Positions 26,522 through 37,064 are shown, counted from the stretch's first letter. The stretch is 64,000 nt of DNA from Streptomyces sp. NBC_00442 (GCF_036014195.1 NZ_CP107918.1:6014001-6078000); one strand, 5' to 3'. The notes: generated from the sequence alone by a model not told the origin. Program-made: numbers and translations.

Positions 26522-27304
26522 TCAGGCGGACGCCGGGGGGTACAGCGACCGCGGCAGCTCGGACGCGGCCGCCGCGTCGAGGAGCCACAGGGTGCGGGCG
26601 CGGCCGTACGCGCCCGCGGCCGGGGCCTGGACCTCGCCCGCGCCCGACAGGGCTATCTCCGCCGCGTGCGCCTTGTCCTCGCCGGCCGCGAGCAGCCACA
26701 CCTCGCGGGCCGCCCGGATCGCCGGGAGGGTGAGCGAGATGCGGGTGGGCGGTGGTTTCGGGGCGCCGTGCACCCCGACGACCATCCGCTCGGTCTCCCG
26801 CACCGCGGGCAACTCCGGGAAGAGCGACGCCACATGGGTGTCGGGCCCGACGCCCAGCATCAGCACGTCGAACGTCGGCACCGGACCGTGGTCCTCGGGC
26901 CCCGACGCCCGCGCCAGCTCCGCCGCGTAGGCCGCGGCCGCCGCGTCCGCGTCGTTGCCGAAGGCTCCGCCCGAGGCCGGCATCGCGTGGACCCGCTTCG
27001 GGTCCAGCGGCACCGCGTCGAGCAGCGCCTCACACGCCTGCGTGTAGTTGCGCTCGGGGTCGCCCTCGGGCACGAACCGCTCGTCGCCCCACCACAGGTC
27101 GAGCCGCGACCAGTCGATCGCGTCCCGGGCCGGTGAGGAGGCGAGCGCCGCGAGCAGCCCATTGCCGTTGCGGCCGCCCGTGAGGACCACGGACGCCGAA
27201 CCGCGGGCCGCCTGGGCGTCCACGACCTTCGTGATGAGCCGGGCCGCCGCGGCCTCGGCCATCAGCTCCTTGTCGCGGTGGACGACCAGCTGCGGGGTGC
27301 TCAC
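26522..27304 (-). CDS. pgl: 6-phosphogluconolactonase
   Basis: 260-aa Pgl/DevB-type enzyme hydrolysing 6-phosphogluconolactone, second step of the oxidative pentose phosphate pathway. It shows VVLTGGRNGNGLLAALA (SGG-type loop), WWGDERFVPEGDPERN (the conserved DERxVP-Sx-N motif) and a LGVGPDTHVASLFP motif; the family usually has GxGxDGHxAS, and here Asp-Thr-His replaces Asp-Gly-His. GTG start overlaps the opcA stop by 4 bp. Last gene of the tkt-tal-zwf-opcA-pgl operon. Confidence 0.94.
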   Translation of the reverse strand: MSTPQLVVHRDKELMAEAAAARLITKVVDAQAARGSASVVLTGGRNGNGLLAALASSPARDAIDWSRLDLWWGDERFVPEGDPERNYTQACEALLDAVPLDPKRVHAMPASGGAFGNDADAAAAAYAAELARASGPEDHGPVPTFDVLMLGVGPDTHVASLFPELPAVRETERMVVGVHGAPKPPPTRISLTLPAIRAAREVWLLAAGEDKAHAAEIALSGAGEVQAPAAGAYGRARTLWLLDAAAASELPRSLYPPASA

Positions 27305-28335
27305 TTGGCCGCTGCCTTCTTGGCCGGCGCCGCCTTCTTCGCGGGAGCCGCCTTGGCCTCGGCGTTGTCCGCGCTGTCCCTGCCGGCGTGCGCGGTCTTC
27401 TCCGCCACACCCTCGCCGAGCTTGTCGACGCCGTACTTCAGCGCGGACGCGTAGGTGTCGTCCGGGTCGAGTCGGCGCAGTTCCTCCGCGATGAGTTCGG
27501 AGGTCTCACGGCGCTTGAGGGCCACCGCGCGGTCGGGCTGGCCCTGCATGGACAGGGTGGCGAGCGAGCCGTCCGCACGGTCCAGGACGATCGGACCGCA
27601 GTCCGTCTCCAGACGTACGGCGGTCAGGCCGGGGCCCTGCGACAAGGAACGCCTGACCGGCACGTCGAGCCGGTCGGCGAGCCACATCCCGAGCAGCTCG
27701 CAGCTCGGGTTGAACTCCTCGCCCTCCACCTCGGCGCCGACGACCTTGCAGGTCACCTGGTCGAGGGCCGCGGCCAGCATCGAGCGCCACGGCGTGATGC
27801 GCGTCCACGACAGGTCGGTGTCGCCGGGGGTGTACGCCTCGGCGCGGGCGGTCAGCTCCTCGATGGGCTGCTCGGCCGCGTAGGTGTCGGTCACCCGGCG
27901 CTGGGCGAGCGCGCCCAGCGGGTCCTTCGCCGGGTCGACCGGCGCGTTCACCGGCCACCAGACGACGACCGGGGCGTCCGGCAGGAGCAGCGGCAGGACC
28001 ACGGACTGGGCGTGGTTGAGCACCTCGCCGTACATCCGCAGCATCACCGTCTCGCCGGTGCCGGCGTCCGCGCCGACCCGTACCTCGGCGTCGAGGCGGG
28101 AGCTGGTGCGGTCGCGGGGCGAACGCGAGACGCGCTTGATGACGACGAGCGTGCGCGAGGGGTGCTCGCGCGAGGCGTCGCTCGCCGCCCGCAGGGCGTC
28201 GTAGGCGTTCTCCTCGTCGGTGACGATGACGAGCGTGAGCACCATGCCGACCGCGGGGGTGCCCACGGCCCGGCGGCCCTGCACGAGCGCCTTGTTGATC
28301 TTGCTGGCCGTGGTGTCCGTAAGGTCGATCTTCAT
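27301..28335 (-). CDS. opcA: Glucose-6-phosphate dehydrogenase assembly protein OpcA
   Basis: 344 aa, allosteric and assembly partner of glucose-6-phosphate dehydrogenase. It begins MKIDLTDTTASKINKALVQG. Conserved blocks include VLTLVIVTDEENAYDALRAA, VVLPLLLPDAPVVVWWP and GADVEGEEFNPSCELL-like VVGAEVEGEEFNPSCELLGM. The last 20-odd residues are a Lys/Ala-rich tail (repeated APAKKA), like that of UvrA in this window. ATG 28335 overlaps the zwf stop by 4 bp; the stop overlaps pgl by 4 bp. Confidence 0.95.
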   Translation of the reverse strand: MKIDLTDTTASKINKALVQGRRAVGTPAVGMVLTLVIVTDEENAYDALRAASDASREHPSRTLVVIKRVSRSPRDRTSSRLDAEVRVGADAGTGETVMLRMYGEVLNHAQSVVLPLLLPDAPVVVWWPVNAPVDPAKDPLGALAQRRVTDTYAAEQPIEELTARAEAYTPGDTDLSWTRITPWRSMLAAALDQVTCKVVGAEVEGEEFNPSCELLGMWLADRLDVPVRRSLSQGPGLTAVRLETDCGPIVLDRADGSLATLSMQGQPDRAVALKRRETSELIAEELRRLDPDDTYASALKYGVDKLGEGVAEKTAHAGRDSADNAEAKAAPAKKAAPAKKAAAK

Positions 28336-29864
28336 GGCCGACGCCAGCTCCGTCCGTCTCGTGCGAGCATTTCGTCCGCCTCGTCGGGACCCCAGGTCCC
28401 CGAGGGGTACTGGGCGGGCTTGCCGTGGGCGTCCCAGTACTGCTCGATCGGGTCGAGGATCTTCCAGGACAGCTCGACCTCCTCCACACGCGGGAAGAGG
28501 TTGGAGTCGCCCAGCAGGACGTCCAGGATGAGGCGTTCGTAGGCCTCGGGGCTCGACTCCGTGAAGGACTCGCCGTAGGCGAAGTCCATGGAGACGTCGC
28601 GGACCTCCATCGAGGTGCCCGGCACCTTGGAGCCGAAGCGCACCGTCACGCCCTCGTCCGGCTGCACCCGGATGACCAGGGCGTTCTGGCCCAGCTCCTC
28701 CGTGGCGGTGTGGTCGAAGGGGGAGTGCGGGGCACGCTGGAAGACCACCGCGATCTCGGTGACGCGCCGGCCGAGCCGCTTGCCGGTGCGCAGGTAGAAC
28801 GGCACGCCCGCCCAGCGGCGGTTGTCGATCTCCAGCTTGATCGCGGCATAGGTGTCGGTCTTCGACTTGGGGTCGATGCCGTCTTCCTGGAGGTAGCCGA
28901 CGGCCTTCTCGCCGCCCTGCCACCCGGCCGCGTACTGGGCCCGTACGGTGGACTTGCCGAGATCCTTGGGCAGCCGCACGGCGCCGAGCACCTTGGTCTT
29001 CTCCGCCGCGAGCGCGTCCGCGTCGAAGGAGGCGGGCTCCTCCATCGCGGTCAGCGCCATCAGCTGGAGCAGGTGGTTCTGAATGACGTCACGGGCCGCG
29101 CCGATGCCGTCGTAGTAGCCGGCCCGGCCGCCGATGCCGATGTCCTCGGCCATCGTGATCTGGACGTGGTCGACGTAGGAGCGGTTCCACAGCGGCTCGA
29201 ACATGGTGTTCGCGAACCGCAGGGCCAGGATGTTCTGAACGGTCTCCTTGCCCAGGTAGTGGTCGATCCGGAAGACCTCGTTGGGCGGGAAGACCTCGTG
29301 CACGACCTGGTTGAGCTCCTCCGCGGAGATCAGGTCGTGGCCGAACGGCTTCTCGATGACCGCACGGCGCCAGGATCCGTTCGCCTGGTCGGCGAGCCCG
29401 TGCTTCTTGAGCTGCTGGACGACCTTGGGGAAGAACTTCGGCGGCACCGACAGGTAGAAGGCGTAGTTGCCGCCCGTGCCCTGTGCCTTGTCGAGTTCCT
29501 GGATCGTGGTCTTCAGGGTCTCGAACGCGTCGTCGTCGTCGAAGTCGCCCTGGACGAAGCGCATCCCCTGGATGAGCTGCTGCCAGACCTCCTCACGGAA
29601 CGGCGTACGGGCGTGCGCCTTGACCGCGTCGTGGACCTCCTGAGCGAAGTCCTCGTCCTGCCACTCGCGGCGGGCGAAGCCGATCAGGGAGAAGCCCGGC
29701 GGCAGCAGACCGCGGTTGGCGAGGTCATAGACGGCGGGCATCAACTTTTTACGGGACAAATCGCCCGTAACGCCAAAGATCACCAGGCCCGACGGCCCCG
29801 CGATGCGCGGGAGCCGTCGGTCTGCGGCGTCACGAAGCGGATTCGCTTGGCGAATCGCAGTCAA
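28332..29864 (-). CDS. zwf: Glucose-6-phosphate dehydrogenase
   Basis: 510 aa, NADP-dependent first enzyme of the oxidative pentose phosphate pathway. It has the nucleotide-binding IFGVTGDLSRKKL (residues 29-41), an EKPFG motif at 171-175 and the active-site signature R199-IDHYLGKE. The start is TTG at 29864, supported by GGAGG 8 bases upstream and by the typical NPLRDxxDRRLPRIAGPSG N-terminus; no ATG or GTG is available in the right place. Three bases separate it from tal. Confidence 0.97.
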   Translation of the reverse strand: MTAIRQANPLRDAADRRLPRIAGPSGLVIFGVTGDLSRKKLMPAVYDLANRGLLPPGFSLIGFARREWQDEDFAQEVHDAVKAHARTPFREEVWQQLIQGMRFVQGDFDDDDAFETLKTTIQELDKAQGTGGNYAFYLSVPPKFFPKVVQQLKKHGLADQANGSWRRAVIEKPFGHDLISAEELNQVVHEVFPPNEVFRIDHYLGKETVQNILALRFANTMFEPLWNRSYVDHVQITMAEDIGIGGRAGYYDGIGAARDVIQNHLLQLMALTAMEEPASFDADALAAEKTKVLGAVRLPKDLGKSTVRAQYAAGWQGGEKAVGYLQEDGIDPKSKTDTYAAIKLEIDNRRWAGVPFYLRTGKRLGRRVTEIAVVFQRAPHSPFDHTATEELGQNALVIRVQPDEGVTVRFGSKVPGTSMEVRDVSMDFAYGESFTESSPEAYERLILDVLLGDSNLFPRVEEVELSWKILDPIEQYWDAHGKPAQYPSGTWGPDEADEMLARDGRSWRRP

Positions 29865-29867
29865 GAT

Positions 29868-30986
29868 TTACGCCTCCGAGGGTGCGAGGCGCTTGAGCTC
29901 CGCCTCGGTGGACTTGAGCAGGTCGTTCCAGGCGCCCTCGAACTTCTCGACGCCCTCGTCCTCGAGGAGCTTCACGACCTCGTCGTAGGAGATCCCCAGC
30001 TTCTCGACCGCGTCGAGCTCGGCACGCGCCTGCTCGTAGGTGCCGGTCACCGTGTCGCCGGTGATCTGCCCGTGGTCGGCGGTCGCCTCCATGGTGGCTT
30101 CCGGCATGGTGTTCACCGTGTTGGGCGCCACCAGGTCGTCCACGTACAGGGTGTCCTTGTACGCCTTGTCCTTGACGCCGGTCGAGGCCCACAGCGGGCG
30201 CTGCTTGTTGGCGTGCGCCTTGTCCAGCGCGTTCCAGCGGTCGGAGGAGAAGACCTCCTCGTACGCCTGGTAGGCCAGGCGCGCGTTGGCGAGACCGGCC
30301 TTGCCACGGGCGGCCTTCGCCTCGTCGGTGCCGAGCGCGTCGATGCGCTTGTCGATCTCGGTGTCCACACGGGACACGAAGAAGGACGCCACGGAGTGGA
30401 TCTTCGACAGGTCCAGGCCGCGCTCCTTGGCCTTCTCCAGGCCCGAGAGGTAGGCGTCCATGACCTCGCGGTAGCGCTCCAGCGAGAAGATCAGCGTGAC
30501 GTTGACGCTGATGCCGAGACCGATGGTCTCGGTGATCGCCGGCAGTCCCGCCTTGGTGGCCGGGATCTTGATGAGCGTGTTCGGCCGGTCCACCAGCCAC
30601 GCGAGCTGCTTGGCCTCGGCGACCGTCGCCCGGGTGTTGTGCGCCAGGCGCGGGTCGACCTCGATGGACACCCGGCCGTCCTGGCCGTCGGTGGCGTCGA
30701 AGACCGGGCGCAGGATGTCGGCGGCGTCCCTCACGTCAGCCGTCGTGATCATGCGGATGGCCTCTTCGACGGTCACCTTGCGGGCCGCGAGGTCGGTCAG
30801 CTGGGTGTCGTAGCCGTCACCCTGGCTGATCGCCTTCTGGAAGATCGACGGGTTGGTCGTGACACCCACCACGTGCGACTGGTCGATCAGCTCGGCCAGG
30901 TTGCCGGACGTGATCCGCTTGCGCGACAGGTCGTCGAGCCAGATCGCGACGCCTTCGTCGGAGAGGCGCTTGAGTGCGTCTGTCAT
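29868..30986 (-). CDS. tal: Transaldolase
   Basis: 372-aa transaldolase of the actinobacterial long type. It moves a dihydroxyacetone unit between sugar phosphates through a Schiff base. Substrate and Lys region: [16 protein letters not shown]-terminal [32 protein letters not shown] follows. It starts at ATG 30986, 35 bp after tkt, with an AGGAGAT site. Confidence 0.96.
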   Translation of the reverse strand: MTDALKRLSDEGVAIWLDDLSRKRITSGNLAELIDQSHVVGVTTNPSIFQKAISQGDGYDTQLTDLAARKVTVEEAIRMITTADVRDAADILRPVFDATDGQDGRVSIEVDPRLAHNTRATVAEAKQLAWLVDRPNTLIKIPATKAGLPAITETIGLGISVNVTLIFSLERYREVMDAYLSGLEKAKERGLDLSKIHSVASFFVSRVDTEIDKRIDALGTDEAKAARGKAGLANARLAYQAYEEVFSSDRWNALDKAHANKQRPLWASTGVKDKAYKDTLYVDDLVAPNTVNTMPEATMEATADHGQITGDTVTGTYEQARAELDAVEKLGISYDEVVKLLEDEGVEKFEGAWNDLLKSTEAELKRLAPSEA

Positions 30987-31021
30987 GAGAAATGCATCTC
31001 CTACTAGTTCGTATACCGGCG

Positions 31022-33109
31022 TCAGCGCGCGGCGGCTTCGATCGATTCCCGGGCGGCCGCGGCCACGTGGTCGGCGGTGAAGCCGAACTCCTTGAACAGG
31101 ACCTTGCCGTCCGCGGAAGCGCCGAAGTGCTCCAGCGAGACGATGCGGCCCGCGTCACCCACGAAGCGGTGCCAGGTCAGACCGATACCGGCCTCGACCG
31201 CGACCCGCGCCCTGACCGACGGCGGAAGGACGCTGTCCCGGTACGCCTGGTCCTGCGCCTCGAACCACTCCACGCACGGCATCGAGACCACTCGGGCCGG
31301 GACACCGGCGGCCTGGAGCTGCTCGCGCGCCTCGACGGCGAGCTGGACCTCGGAGCCGGTGCCGATGAGCACGACCTGCGCGTCGCCGCCCTCGGCGTCC
31401 ACGAGCACGTAACCGCCCTTGGCGGCGTCCTCGTTGACCTCGTACGTCGGCACGCCCTGGCGGGTCAGCACGAGGCCGTGCGGGGCCCCCTTGCCGTACA
31501 CCTTGGTGTAGCGCCTGAGGATCTCGCGCCAGGCGATGGCGGTCTCGTTGGCGTCCGCGGGGCGGACCACGTTGAGGCCGGGGATCGCGCGCAGCGAGGC
31601 CAGGTGCTCGACGGGCTGGTGCGTCGGACCGTCCTCGCCCAGACCGATCGAGTCGTGCGTCCACACGTACGTCACCGGCAGGTGCATCAGCGCGGACAGA
31701 CGCACGGCGTTGCGCATGTAGTCGGAGAACACCAGGAAGGTGCCGCCGTAGATGCGGGTGTGGCCGTGCAGCGCGATGCCGTTCATCTCCGCGGCCATGG
31801 AGTGCTCGCGGATGCCGAAGTGCACGGTGCGGCCGTACGGGTCGGCCTCGGGCAGCGGGTTGCCGGCCGGCAGGAACGACGACGTCTTGTCGATGGTCGT
31901 GTTGTTCGAGCCGGCGAGGTCGGCGGAGCCGCCCCACAGCTCGGGCATGACCGCGCCGAGCGCTTGGAGGACCTTGCCGGACGCGGCACGGGTGGCGACC
32001 GCCTTGCCCGTCTCGAAGACCGGGAGGTGCGACTCCCAGCCCTCGGGCAGCTCGCCCGCGTTGATGCGGTCGAAGTCGGCGGCGCGCTCCGGGTTGGCGG
32101 TGCGCCAGGCGGCGAACGTCTTCTCCCACTCGGCCTTGGCCTCACGGCCGCGGTCGAGCGCCTCGCGGGTGTGCGCGAGAACCTCGTCGGCGACGAAGAA
32201 GGACTTCTCCGGGTCGAAGCCGAGGACGCGCTTGGTGGCGGCCACCTCGTCGTCGCCGAGCGCCGAGCCGTGCGCGGCCTCGGTGTTCTGCGCGTTCGGG
32301 GCGGGCCAGGCGATGATCGAGCGCATCGCGATGAACGACGGCCGGTCGGTGACCGCCTTCGCGGCCTCGATCGCGTCGTACAGCGCCTCCGCGTCCAGGT
32401 CGCCGTCGGGCTTCGGCGCGACGCGCTGGACGTGCCAGCCGTAGGCCTCGTACCGCTTGACGGTGTCCTCGGAGACGGCGGTCTCGGTGTCGCCCTCGAT
32501 CGAGATGTGGTTGTCGTCCCACAAAAGGACCAGGTTGCCGAGCTGCTGGTGCCCGGCGAGCGAGGACGCCTCGGAGGAGATGCCCTCCTGGAGGCAGCCG
32601 TCACCGGCGATCGCGAAGACGAAGTGGTCGAACGGGGAGGTGCCGGGGGCGGCCTCCGGGTCGAACAGGCCGCGCTCGTAGCGGGCGGCCATCGCCATGC
32701 CCACCGCGTTGGCGACACCCTGGCCCAGCGGGCCCGTCGTCGTCTCGACGCCGGTGGTGTGGCCGTACTCCGGGTGGCCCGGAGTCTTCGAACCCCAGGT
32801 GCGGAACGCCTTGAGGTCGTCCAGCTCCAGGCCGAAGCCGGCCAGGTACAGCTGGATGTAGAGGGTCAGGGACGAGTGGCCCGCGGAGAGTACGAAACGG
32901 TCGCGTCCAACCCAGTCGGCGTCCGCCGGGTCGTGCCGCATCACCTTCTGGAAGAGGGTGTACGCGGCCGGCGAGAGGCTCATCGCCGTACCTGGATGGC
33001 CGTTGCCGACCTTCTGTACGGCATCCGCGGCCAGTACGCGGCCGGTGTCTACGGCCCGCTGGTCCAGCTCGGTCCACTGGAGGTCTGTGGTGGTCGGCTT
33101 GGTGCTCAC
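31022..33109 (-). CDS. tkt: Transketolase
   Basis: 695-aa thiamine-diphosphate enzyme. Features are [13 protein letters not shown] [20 protein letters not shown], the ThDP motif [20 protein letters not shown] ending at [10 protein letters not shown], the pyrimidine domain with [19 protein letters not shown] and the C-terminal [15 protein letters not shown] start. First gene of the pentose phosphate operon; promoter elements in the 313-bp region upstream are not obvious. Confidence 0.97.
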   Translation of the reverse strand: MSTKPTTTDLQWTELDQRAVDTGRVLAADAVQKVGNGHPGTAMSLSPAAYTLFQKVMRHDPADADWVGRDRFVLSAGHSSLTLYIQLYLAGFGLELDDLKAFRTWGSKTPGHPEYGHTTGVETTTGPLGQGVANAVGMAMAARYERGLFDPEAAPGTSPFDHFVFAIAGDGCLQEGISSEASSLAGHQQLGNLVLLWDDNHISIEGDTETAVSEDTVKRYEAYGWHVQRVAPKPDGDLDAEALYDAIEAAKAVTDRPSFIAMRSIIAWPAPNAQNTEAAHGSALGDDEVAATKRVLGFDPEKSFFVADEVLAHTREALDRGREAKAEWEKTFAAWRTANPERAADFDRINAGELPEGWESHLPVFETGKAVATRAASGKVLQALGAVMPELWGGSADLAGSNNTTIDKTSSFLPAGNPLPEADPYGRTVHFGIREHSMAAEMNGIALHGHTRIYGGTFLVFSDYMRNAVRLSALMHLPVTYVWTHDSIGLGEDGPTHQPVEHLASLRAIPGLNVVRPADANETAIAWREILRRYTKVYGKGAPHGLVLTRQGVPTYEVNEDAAKGGYVLVDAEGGDAQVVLIGTGSEVQLAVEAREQLQAAGVPARVVSMPCVEWFEAQDQAYRDSVLPPSVRARVAVEAGIGLTWHRFVGDAGRIVSLEHFGASADGKVLFKEFGFTADHVAAAARESIEAAAR

Positions 33110-33422
33110 CCTGAGTCAGGGCTCCTCTCCACATGTCGTTTCCCGGTGACTGAGGGCGCACCGGGCGTTGTCGAGCCTACCCCCGCAGGAACGCTCATTT
33201 TTTCGACTGACTGCACGTTGAGACGGACACGTCCAGGGTGCCGGGGACCGGCGAAATCCGCCTCCCGGCGAACCATCCCCAACACGACCCCACCCCCGGG
33301 GATGGCGACGTATGGGCAACGTCTACAGTGGCGTGGTACGCGCAAGTCTTTACCGGGCCTTCACGCTCGGAAACGTGCCGGAATACCGGGGACTTGCTGG
33401 GAATTCTCTGTCAGGGGTGTGC
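33110..33422. other. Divergent tkt-ctaB intergenic region
   Basis: 313 bases between opposed genes. A TAGGCT hexamer on the minus strand (33174-33179) and a TACAGT on the plus strand (33324-33329) could be -10 elements. Neither has a good -35. No riboswitch or repeat is seen. Confidence 0.35.
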
Positions 33423-34370
33423 GTGACGGCCGTCGAGTCCCGACCCGCAGGGGTCGTCTTGACTCCCAGCCCGGGGGGCCATCGGCCATTCGGGGCCCGC
33501 GTCAAGGCCTTTGTGGCGCTGACCAAGCCACGGATCATCGAACTGCTCCTCATCACCACCATTCCGGTGATGTTCCTGGCCGAGCAGGGTGTTCCCCCGC
33601 TGTGGCTGGTCTTCGCCACGACACTGGGCGGGTACCTCTCAGCGGGCGGCGCAAACGCCCTCAACATGTACATCGACCGCGACATCGACGCGCTGATGGA
33701 CCGCACCTCCCAGCGTCCGCTGGTGACCGGCATGGTCTCGCCGCGCGAATGTCTGGTCTTCGGCATCTCGCTCGCCGTCGTCTCGACGCTGTGGTTCGGG
33801 CTCCTGGTCAACTGGCTCTCGGCGGCCCTGTCGCTGGGCGCGCTGCTCTTCTACGTCGTCGTGTACACGATGATCCTCAAGCGCCGGACCTCGCAGAACA
33901 TCGTGTGGGGCGGCATCGCGGGCTGTCTGCCGGTGCTCATCGGCTGGTCCTCGGTCACCGATTCGATGTCGTGGGCGCCGGTCATCCTGTTCCTCGTCAT
34001 GTTCTTCTGGACGCCGCCGCACTACTGGCCGCTGTCCATGAAGGTCAGGGAGGACTACGCCCGGGTCGGCGTGCCGATGCTGCCGGTGGTCGCCTCCAAC
34101 AAGGTCGTGGCCCGTCAGATCGTCCTCTACAGCTGGGTGATGGTGGCCGTCTCGCTGCTGCTGACCCCGCTCGGCTACACCGGCTGGTTCTACACGGCCG
34201 TCGCGCTGGTCTCCGGCGGCTGGTGGCTGTGGGAGGCACACGCGCTCCAGAACCGCGCCAAGCACGAGGCGACGGGGACCAAGCTGAAGGAGATGCGGCT
34301 GTTCCACTGGTCCATCACCTATGTGTCGCTGCTCTTCGTCGCCGTCGCGGTGGACCCGTTCCTGCGCTGA
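33423..34370 (+). CDS. ctaB: Protohaem IX farnesyltransferase (haem O synthase)
   Basis: 315-aa UbiA-family prenyltransferase with about 8-9 TM helices, attaching a farnesyl group to haem B for cytochrome aa3-type oxidase. The catalytic Asp-rich motif is [35 protein letters not shown] opens the first TM; a [18 protein letters not shown] motif follows in loop 6-7. GTG 33423 ([10 protein letters not shown]) is chosen because this N-terminus is what homologues show; the frame is open upstream to 33312. Divergent from tkt, as in other streptomycetes. Confidence 0.94.
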   Translation: MTAVESRPAGVVLTPSPGGHRPFGARVKAFVALTKPRIIELLLITTIPVMFLAEQGVPPLWLVFATTLGGYLSAGGANALNMYIDRDIDALMDRTSQRPLVTGMVSPRECLVFGISLAVVSTLWFGLLVNWLSAALSLGALLFYVVVYTMILKRRTSQNIVWGGIAGCLPVLIGWSSVTDSMSWAPVILFLVMFFWTPPHYWPLSMKVREDYARVGVPMLPVVASNKVVARQIVLYSWVMVAVSLLLTPLGYTGWFYTAVALVSGGWWLWEAHALQNRAKHEATGTKLKEMRLFHWSITYVSLLFVAVAVDPFLR

Positions 34371-34391
34371 GCGCGACCGTTCGCATCCTTG

Positions 34392-34422
34392 AGGGGCCGT
34401 GGCGCAAGCCACTGGCCCCTCT
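34392..34422 (+). terminator. Terminator hairpin after ctaB
   Basis: GAGGGGCC..GGCCCCTC with inner GTGGC/GCCAC, GCAA tetraloop and one bulged T. Confidence 0.75.
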
Positions 34423-34459
34423 TGTCGCTCCCGGGGCTACCCGCTAGTAGCATCGCGGC

Positions 34460-34801
34460 ATGGCAGACACCCAGGTTGACGAGAAGCAGGCCGCGAAGGC
34501 CGAACGGCACGCGGCCAGGCTGGCCCGCCTGATCGGCTCCTTCGCCAAGGAACACGGCGGCGCCGAGGGCCAGATCGCGTACATCGGCCAGAAGGGCGCC
34601 CGCATCGTGCTGGTCGGCGAGGACGGCGGCTGGGGCGACCTGGTGGCCCCGACCCACGCCGTGGCGCTCAGCGCCGTCGAGAAGTCGGGCATCACCGTCC
34701 ACGAGGACTTCGACGGGGAGTTCGCGGCCAAGGTGAAGACCGGCCCGTACGAGTGGAGCCGCATGGCCGGGATCCAGCTCGGCGGTCCGAAGAACAGCTG
34801 A
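34460..34801 (+). CDS. Conserved actinobacterial protein of unknown function
   Basis: 113 aa, cytoplasmic, no membrane segment. It has a charged helical N-terminus (DEKQAAKAERHAARLARLIG), then a small alpha/beta part with IAYIGQKGARIVLVGEDGGWG and VEKSGITVHEDFDGEFAAKV. I do not recognise a named family. ATG 34460 sits a few bases after a spacer without a strong SD, so it may be leaderless. It is between the ctaB terminator and an amidohydrolase gene. Confidence 0.8.
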   Translation: MADTQVDEKQAAKAERHAARLARLIGSFAKEHGGAEGQIAYIGQKGARIVLVGEDGGWGDLVAPTHAVALSAVEKSGITVHEDFDGEFAAKVKTGPYEWSRMAGIQLGGPKNS

Positions 34802-34877
34802 GCGGCAGCCGATCAATACCGATCCGGGGCTCACCCGTTAGGAGGGGTACAAGCGCGTCCACCCCAGGGAGCCCCGG

Positions 34878-35960
34878 ATGATCGACACACCGACCCTGGT
34901 GGACCAGTACTGCCACGGCATCCTGCGCACCGAACTGGGCCTCGGCACCTTCGAGACGGCCCTCGGCCGCACCGGCACCCTGCCCGCGCCCGGCACCACC
35001 TTCTTCGACACCCAGACCGGCTTCGCCGTACGCCGCTGGTGCCCCCCGCTCCTCGGCCTGGAGCCGCACTGCCCTCCGGCCCGCTATCTGGCCCGCCGGC
35101 GCGAACTGGGCGTCCTGGAGTCGGGCAGACGCCTGCTGAGAGGCTCCGGCGTCTCCACCTATCTGGTCGACACCGGGCTGCCCGGCGACCTCACCGCGCC
35201 GCACGAGATCGCCGCCGCCGGCGCGGCCGACGCCCACGAGATCGTCCGCCTCGAACTCCTGGCCGAACAGGTCGCCGACACGTCCGGAACCGTCGAGTCC
35301 TTCCTGGCCAACCTCGCCGAAGCCGTGCACACAGCCGCCCATTCGGCCATCGCCTTCGCTTCGGTCGCGGGCGTACGCGAAGGGCTCGACCCGCAGCCGC
35401 CGGGGCCGGGGGAGGTGCGCGGGGCGGCCGGGCGGTGGCTCGCGGGCCGGCGCAAGCACGACCGCCTCGCCGACCCCGTGCTCCTGCGCCACCTGCTGTG
35501 GAGCGCGGTCGCGGCCGGGCGCCCGCTCCAGCTCCAGGTGGGGATGGCGGACCCGATGCTGCTCGCCGGATTCGCGGACGCGACGGGCGGGCTCGGCACC
35601 GATCTGGTGCTGCTGCACGGCTATCCGTACCACCGCCAGGCCGCGCATCTGGCCGGCCTGCACCCGCACGTGTACGCGGACGTCGGGCCCGCCCTGGTGC
35701 GCACGGGGGCCCGGTCCGCCGCCGTCCTCGCGGAAATCCTGGAGCTGGCCCCGTTCGGGAAGCTGCTCTACTCCAGCGGGGCGTGCGGGCTGCCCGAGCT
35801 GCACGTGGTGGGCGCCCGGCTGTTCGCGGAGGCGCTGGGCCGGGTGCTCGGCGGCTGGGTGACCGAGGGTGCGTGGTCGCGCGCGGACGCGCAGCGGGTG
35901 GCGGGAATGATCGCGGCGGGCAACGCGCGGCGGGTCTACGGGCTGACGGATCCGGCGTAG
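34878..35960 (+). CDS. Amidohydrolase-family protein
   Basis: 360 aa. The fold resembles the TIM-barrel amidohydrolase (Amidohydro_2 type): strand-end motifs DQYCHGI (residues 9-15), LVLLHGYPYHRQAAHLAG (His on strand), VYADVGPALV and LLYSSGACGLPELHVVGAR near the C-terminus. The usual N-terminal HxH is replaced by YCH, and the usual SD of strand 8 by SSGA, so metal binding may be altered. Start ATG 34878 follows AGGGAGCCCC. Function unassigned. Convergent with cox15. Confidence 0.75.
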   Translation: MIDTPTLVDQYCHGILRTELGLGTFETALGRTGTLPAPGTTFFDTQTGFAVRRWCPPLLGLEPHCPPARYLARRRELGVLESGRRLLRGSGVSTYLVDTGLPGDLTAPHEIAAAGAADAHEIVRLELLAEQVADTSGTVESFLANLAEAVHTAAHSAIAFASVAGVREGLDPQPPGPGEVRGAAGRWLAGRRKHDRLADPVLLRHLLWSAVAAGRPLQLQVGMADPMLLAGFADATGGLGTDLVLLHGYPYHRQAAHLAGLHPHVYADVGPALVRTGARSAAVLAEILELAPFGKLLYSSGACGLPELHVVGARLFAEALGRVLGGWVTEGAWSRADAQRVAGMIAAGNARRVYGLTDPA

Positions 35961-36017
35961 GGCCCGTTCGGGCTCAGGGCCGGATCGGGGGGTCCGCCCC
36001 GTGGCGCGCCCGAGCGG

Positions 36018-37013
36018 TCAGGCGAGGCTCAGGGCGGAGTCGGCCTGGGCCGGAACCTCGGCCGTGATCTCCGGCCGCTCGCGCAGCGAGAGCAGCACCC
36101 GCAGTACGGCGATCCAGACCAGGCACGAGCCCAGCATGTGCAGGCCGACCAGGATTTCGGGTGTCTTCAGGAAGTACTGGACGTAACCGATCACGCCCTG
36201 ACCGAGGAGCACCAGGAACAGGTCGCGGGCGCGGGCGCGCGGGCCGGGGGGCGCGTCGACGGCCTTCAGGACGAACCACAGCGCGACGGCGAGGGCCACG
36301 ACGATCCAGGCGAGGTCCGCGTGCAGCTGGGTGATCATCGTCCAGTCGAGCGGGATGCGCGGCACGTCCTTGGAGTCGCCGGGGTGGCGGCCGGTGCCGG
36401 TGACGATCGTGCCCACCGCGATCAGCGCGGCCGAGGCGCCGACCAGGAGCCAGGTCAGCTGTACAACCGCCTTGCCCACCAAGGGCCTTGGCGCGCCGTC
36501 GCCCTCCTGGGTGCGCTGCCAGGTGACGACGGCGACCGCGATGAGCGCGCTGGAGAGCAGGAAGTGGGCGGCCACCGTGTACGGGTTGAGGCCGACCAGG
36601 ACGACGATGCCGCCGAGGACCGCGTTGCCCATGACGACCCAGAACTGCACCCAGCCGAGCCGGGTCAGCGGGCGCCGCCAGGGCTTGGCGGAACGGGCCG
36701 CGATGATCGCCCAGCCGACCGCGGCACACAGCACGTAGGTGAGCATCCGGTTGGTGAACTCGATGGCGCCGCGGAAGCCCATCTCGCTGGTGGCGGTGAG
36801 GCTCTCGCTGGTGCACTTGGGCCAGGTGGGGCAGCCGAGCCCGGAACCGGTGAGCCGGACCGCGCCGCCGGTCACCACGATGGCGACGGCCATGACGAGC
36901 GCGGCCAGCGCCGCGCGCCGCACGATCCGGGGGGAGGCGGTCCAGCGCTGTGCGATGAAGAGAAGCGGATTGCGGGCCGCTGCGGTCACATCGGCGCGGG
37001 TCACTTTCGGCAT
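36018..37013 (-). CDS. ctaA: Haem A synthase (COX15/CtaA family)
   Basis: 331 aa with about eight TM helices; oxidises haem O to haem A, so it completes the pathway begun by ctaB 2.6 kb away. First TM loop: VTGGAVRLTGSGLGCPTWPKC with the conserved Cys pair (GCPTWPKC). His ligands are in IEFTNRMLTYV (Asn in place of one flanking residue), AAHFLLSSALI, QLHADLAWIVV and GLHMLGSCLVW. Start MPKVTRADV at 37013 matches homologues; an ATG at 37043 would add ten residues. Confidence 0.93.
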   Translation of the reverse strand: MPKVTRADVTAAARNPLLFIAQRWTASPRIVRRAALAALVMAVAIVVTGGAVRLTGSGLGCPTWPKCTSESLTATSEMGFRGAIEFTNRMLTYVLCAAVGWAIIAARSAKPWRRPLTRLGWVQFWVVMGNAVLGGIVVLVGLNPYTVAAHFLLSSALIAVAVVTWQRTQEGDGAPRPLVGKAVVQLTWLLVGASAALIAVGTIVTGTGRHPGDSKDVPRIPLDWTMITQLHADLAWIVVALAVALWFVLKAVDAPPGPRARARDLFLVLLGQGVIGYVQYFLKTPEILVGLHMLGSCLVWIAVLRVLLSLRERPEITAEVPAQADSALSLA

Positions 37014-37064
37014 GGGCCCTATCGTAGGCGCCCGTTTGTGCATGTTTTCACTAGGGGGTCCCGG

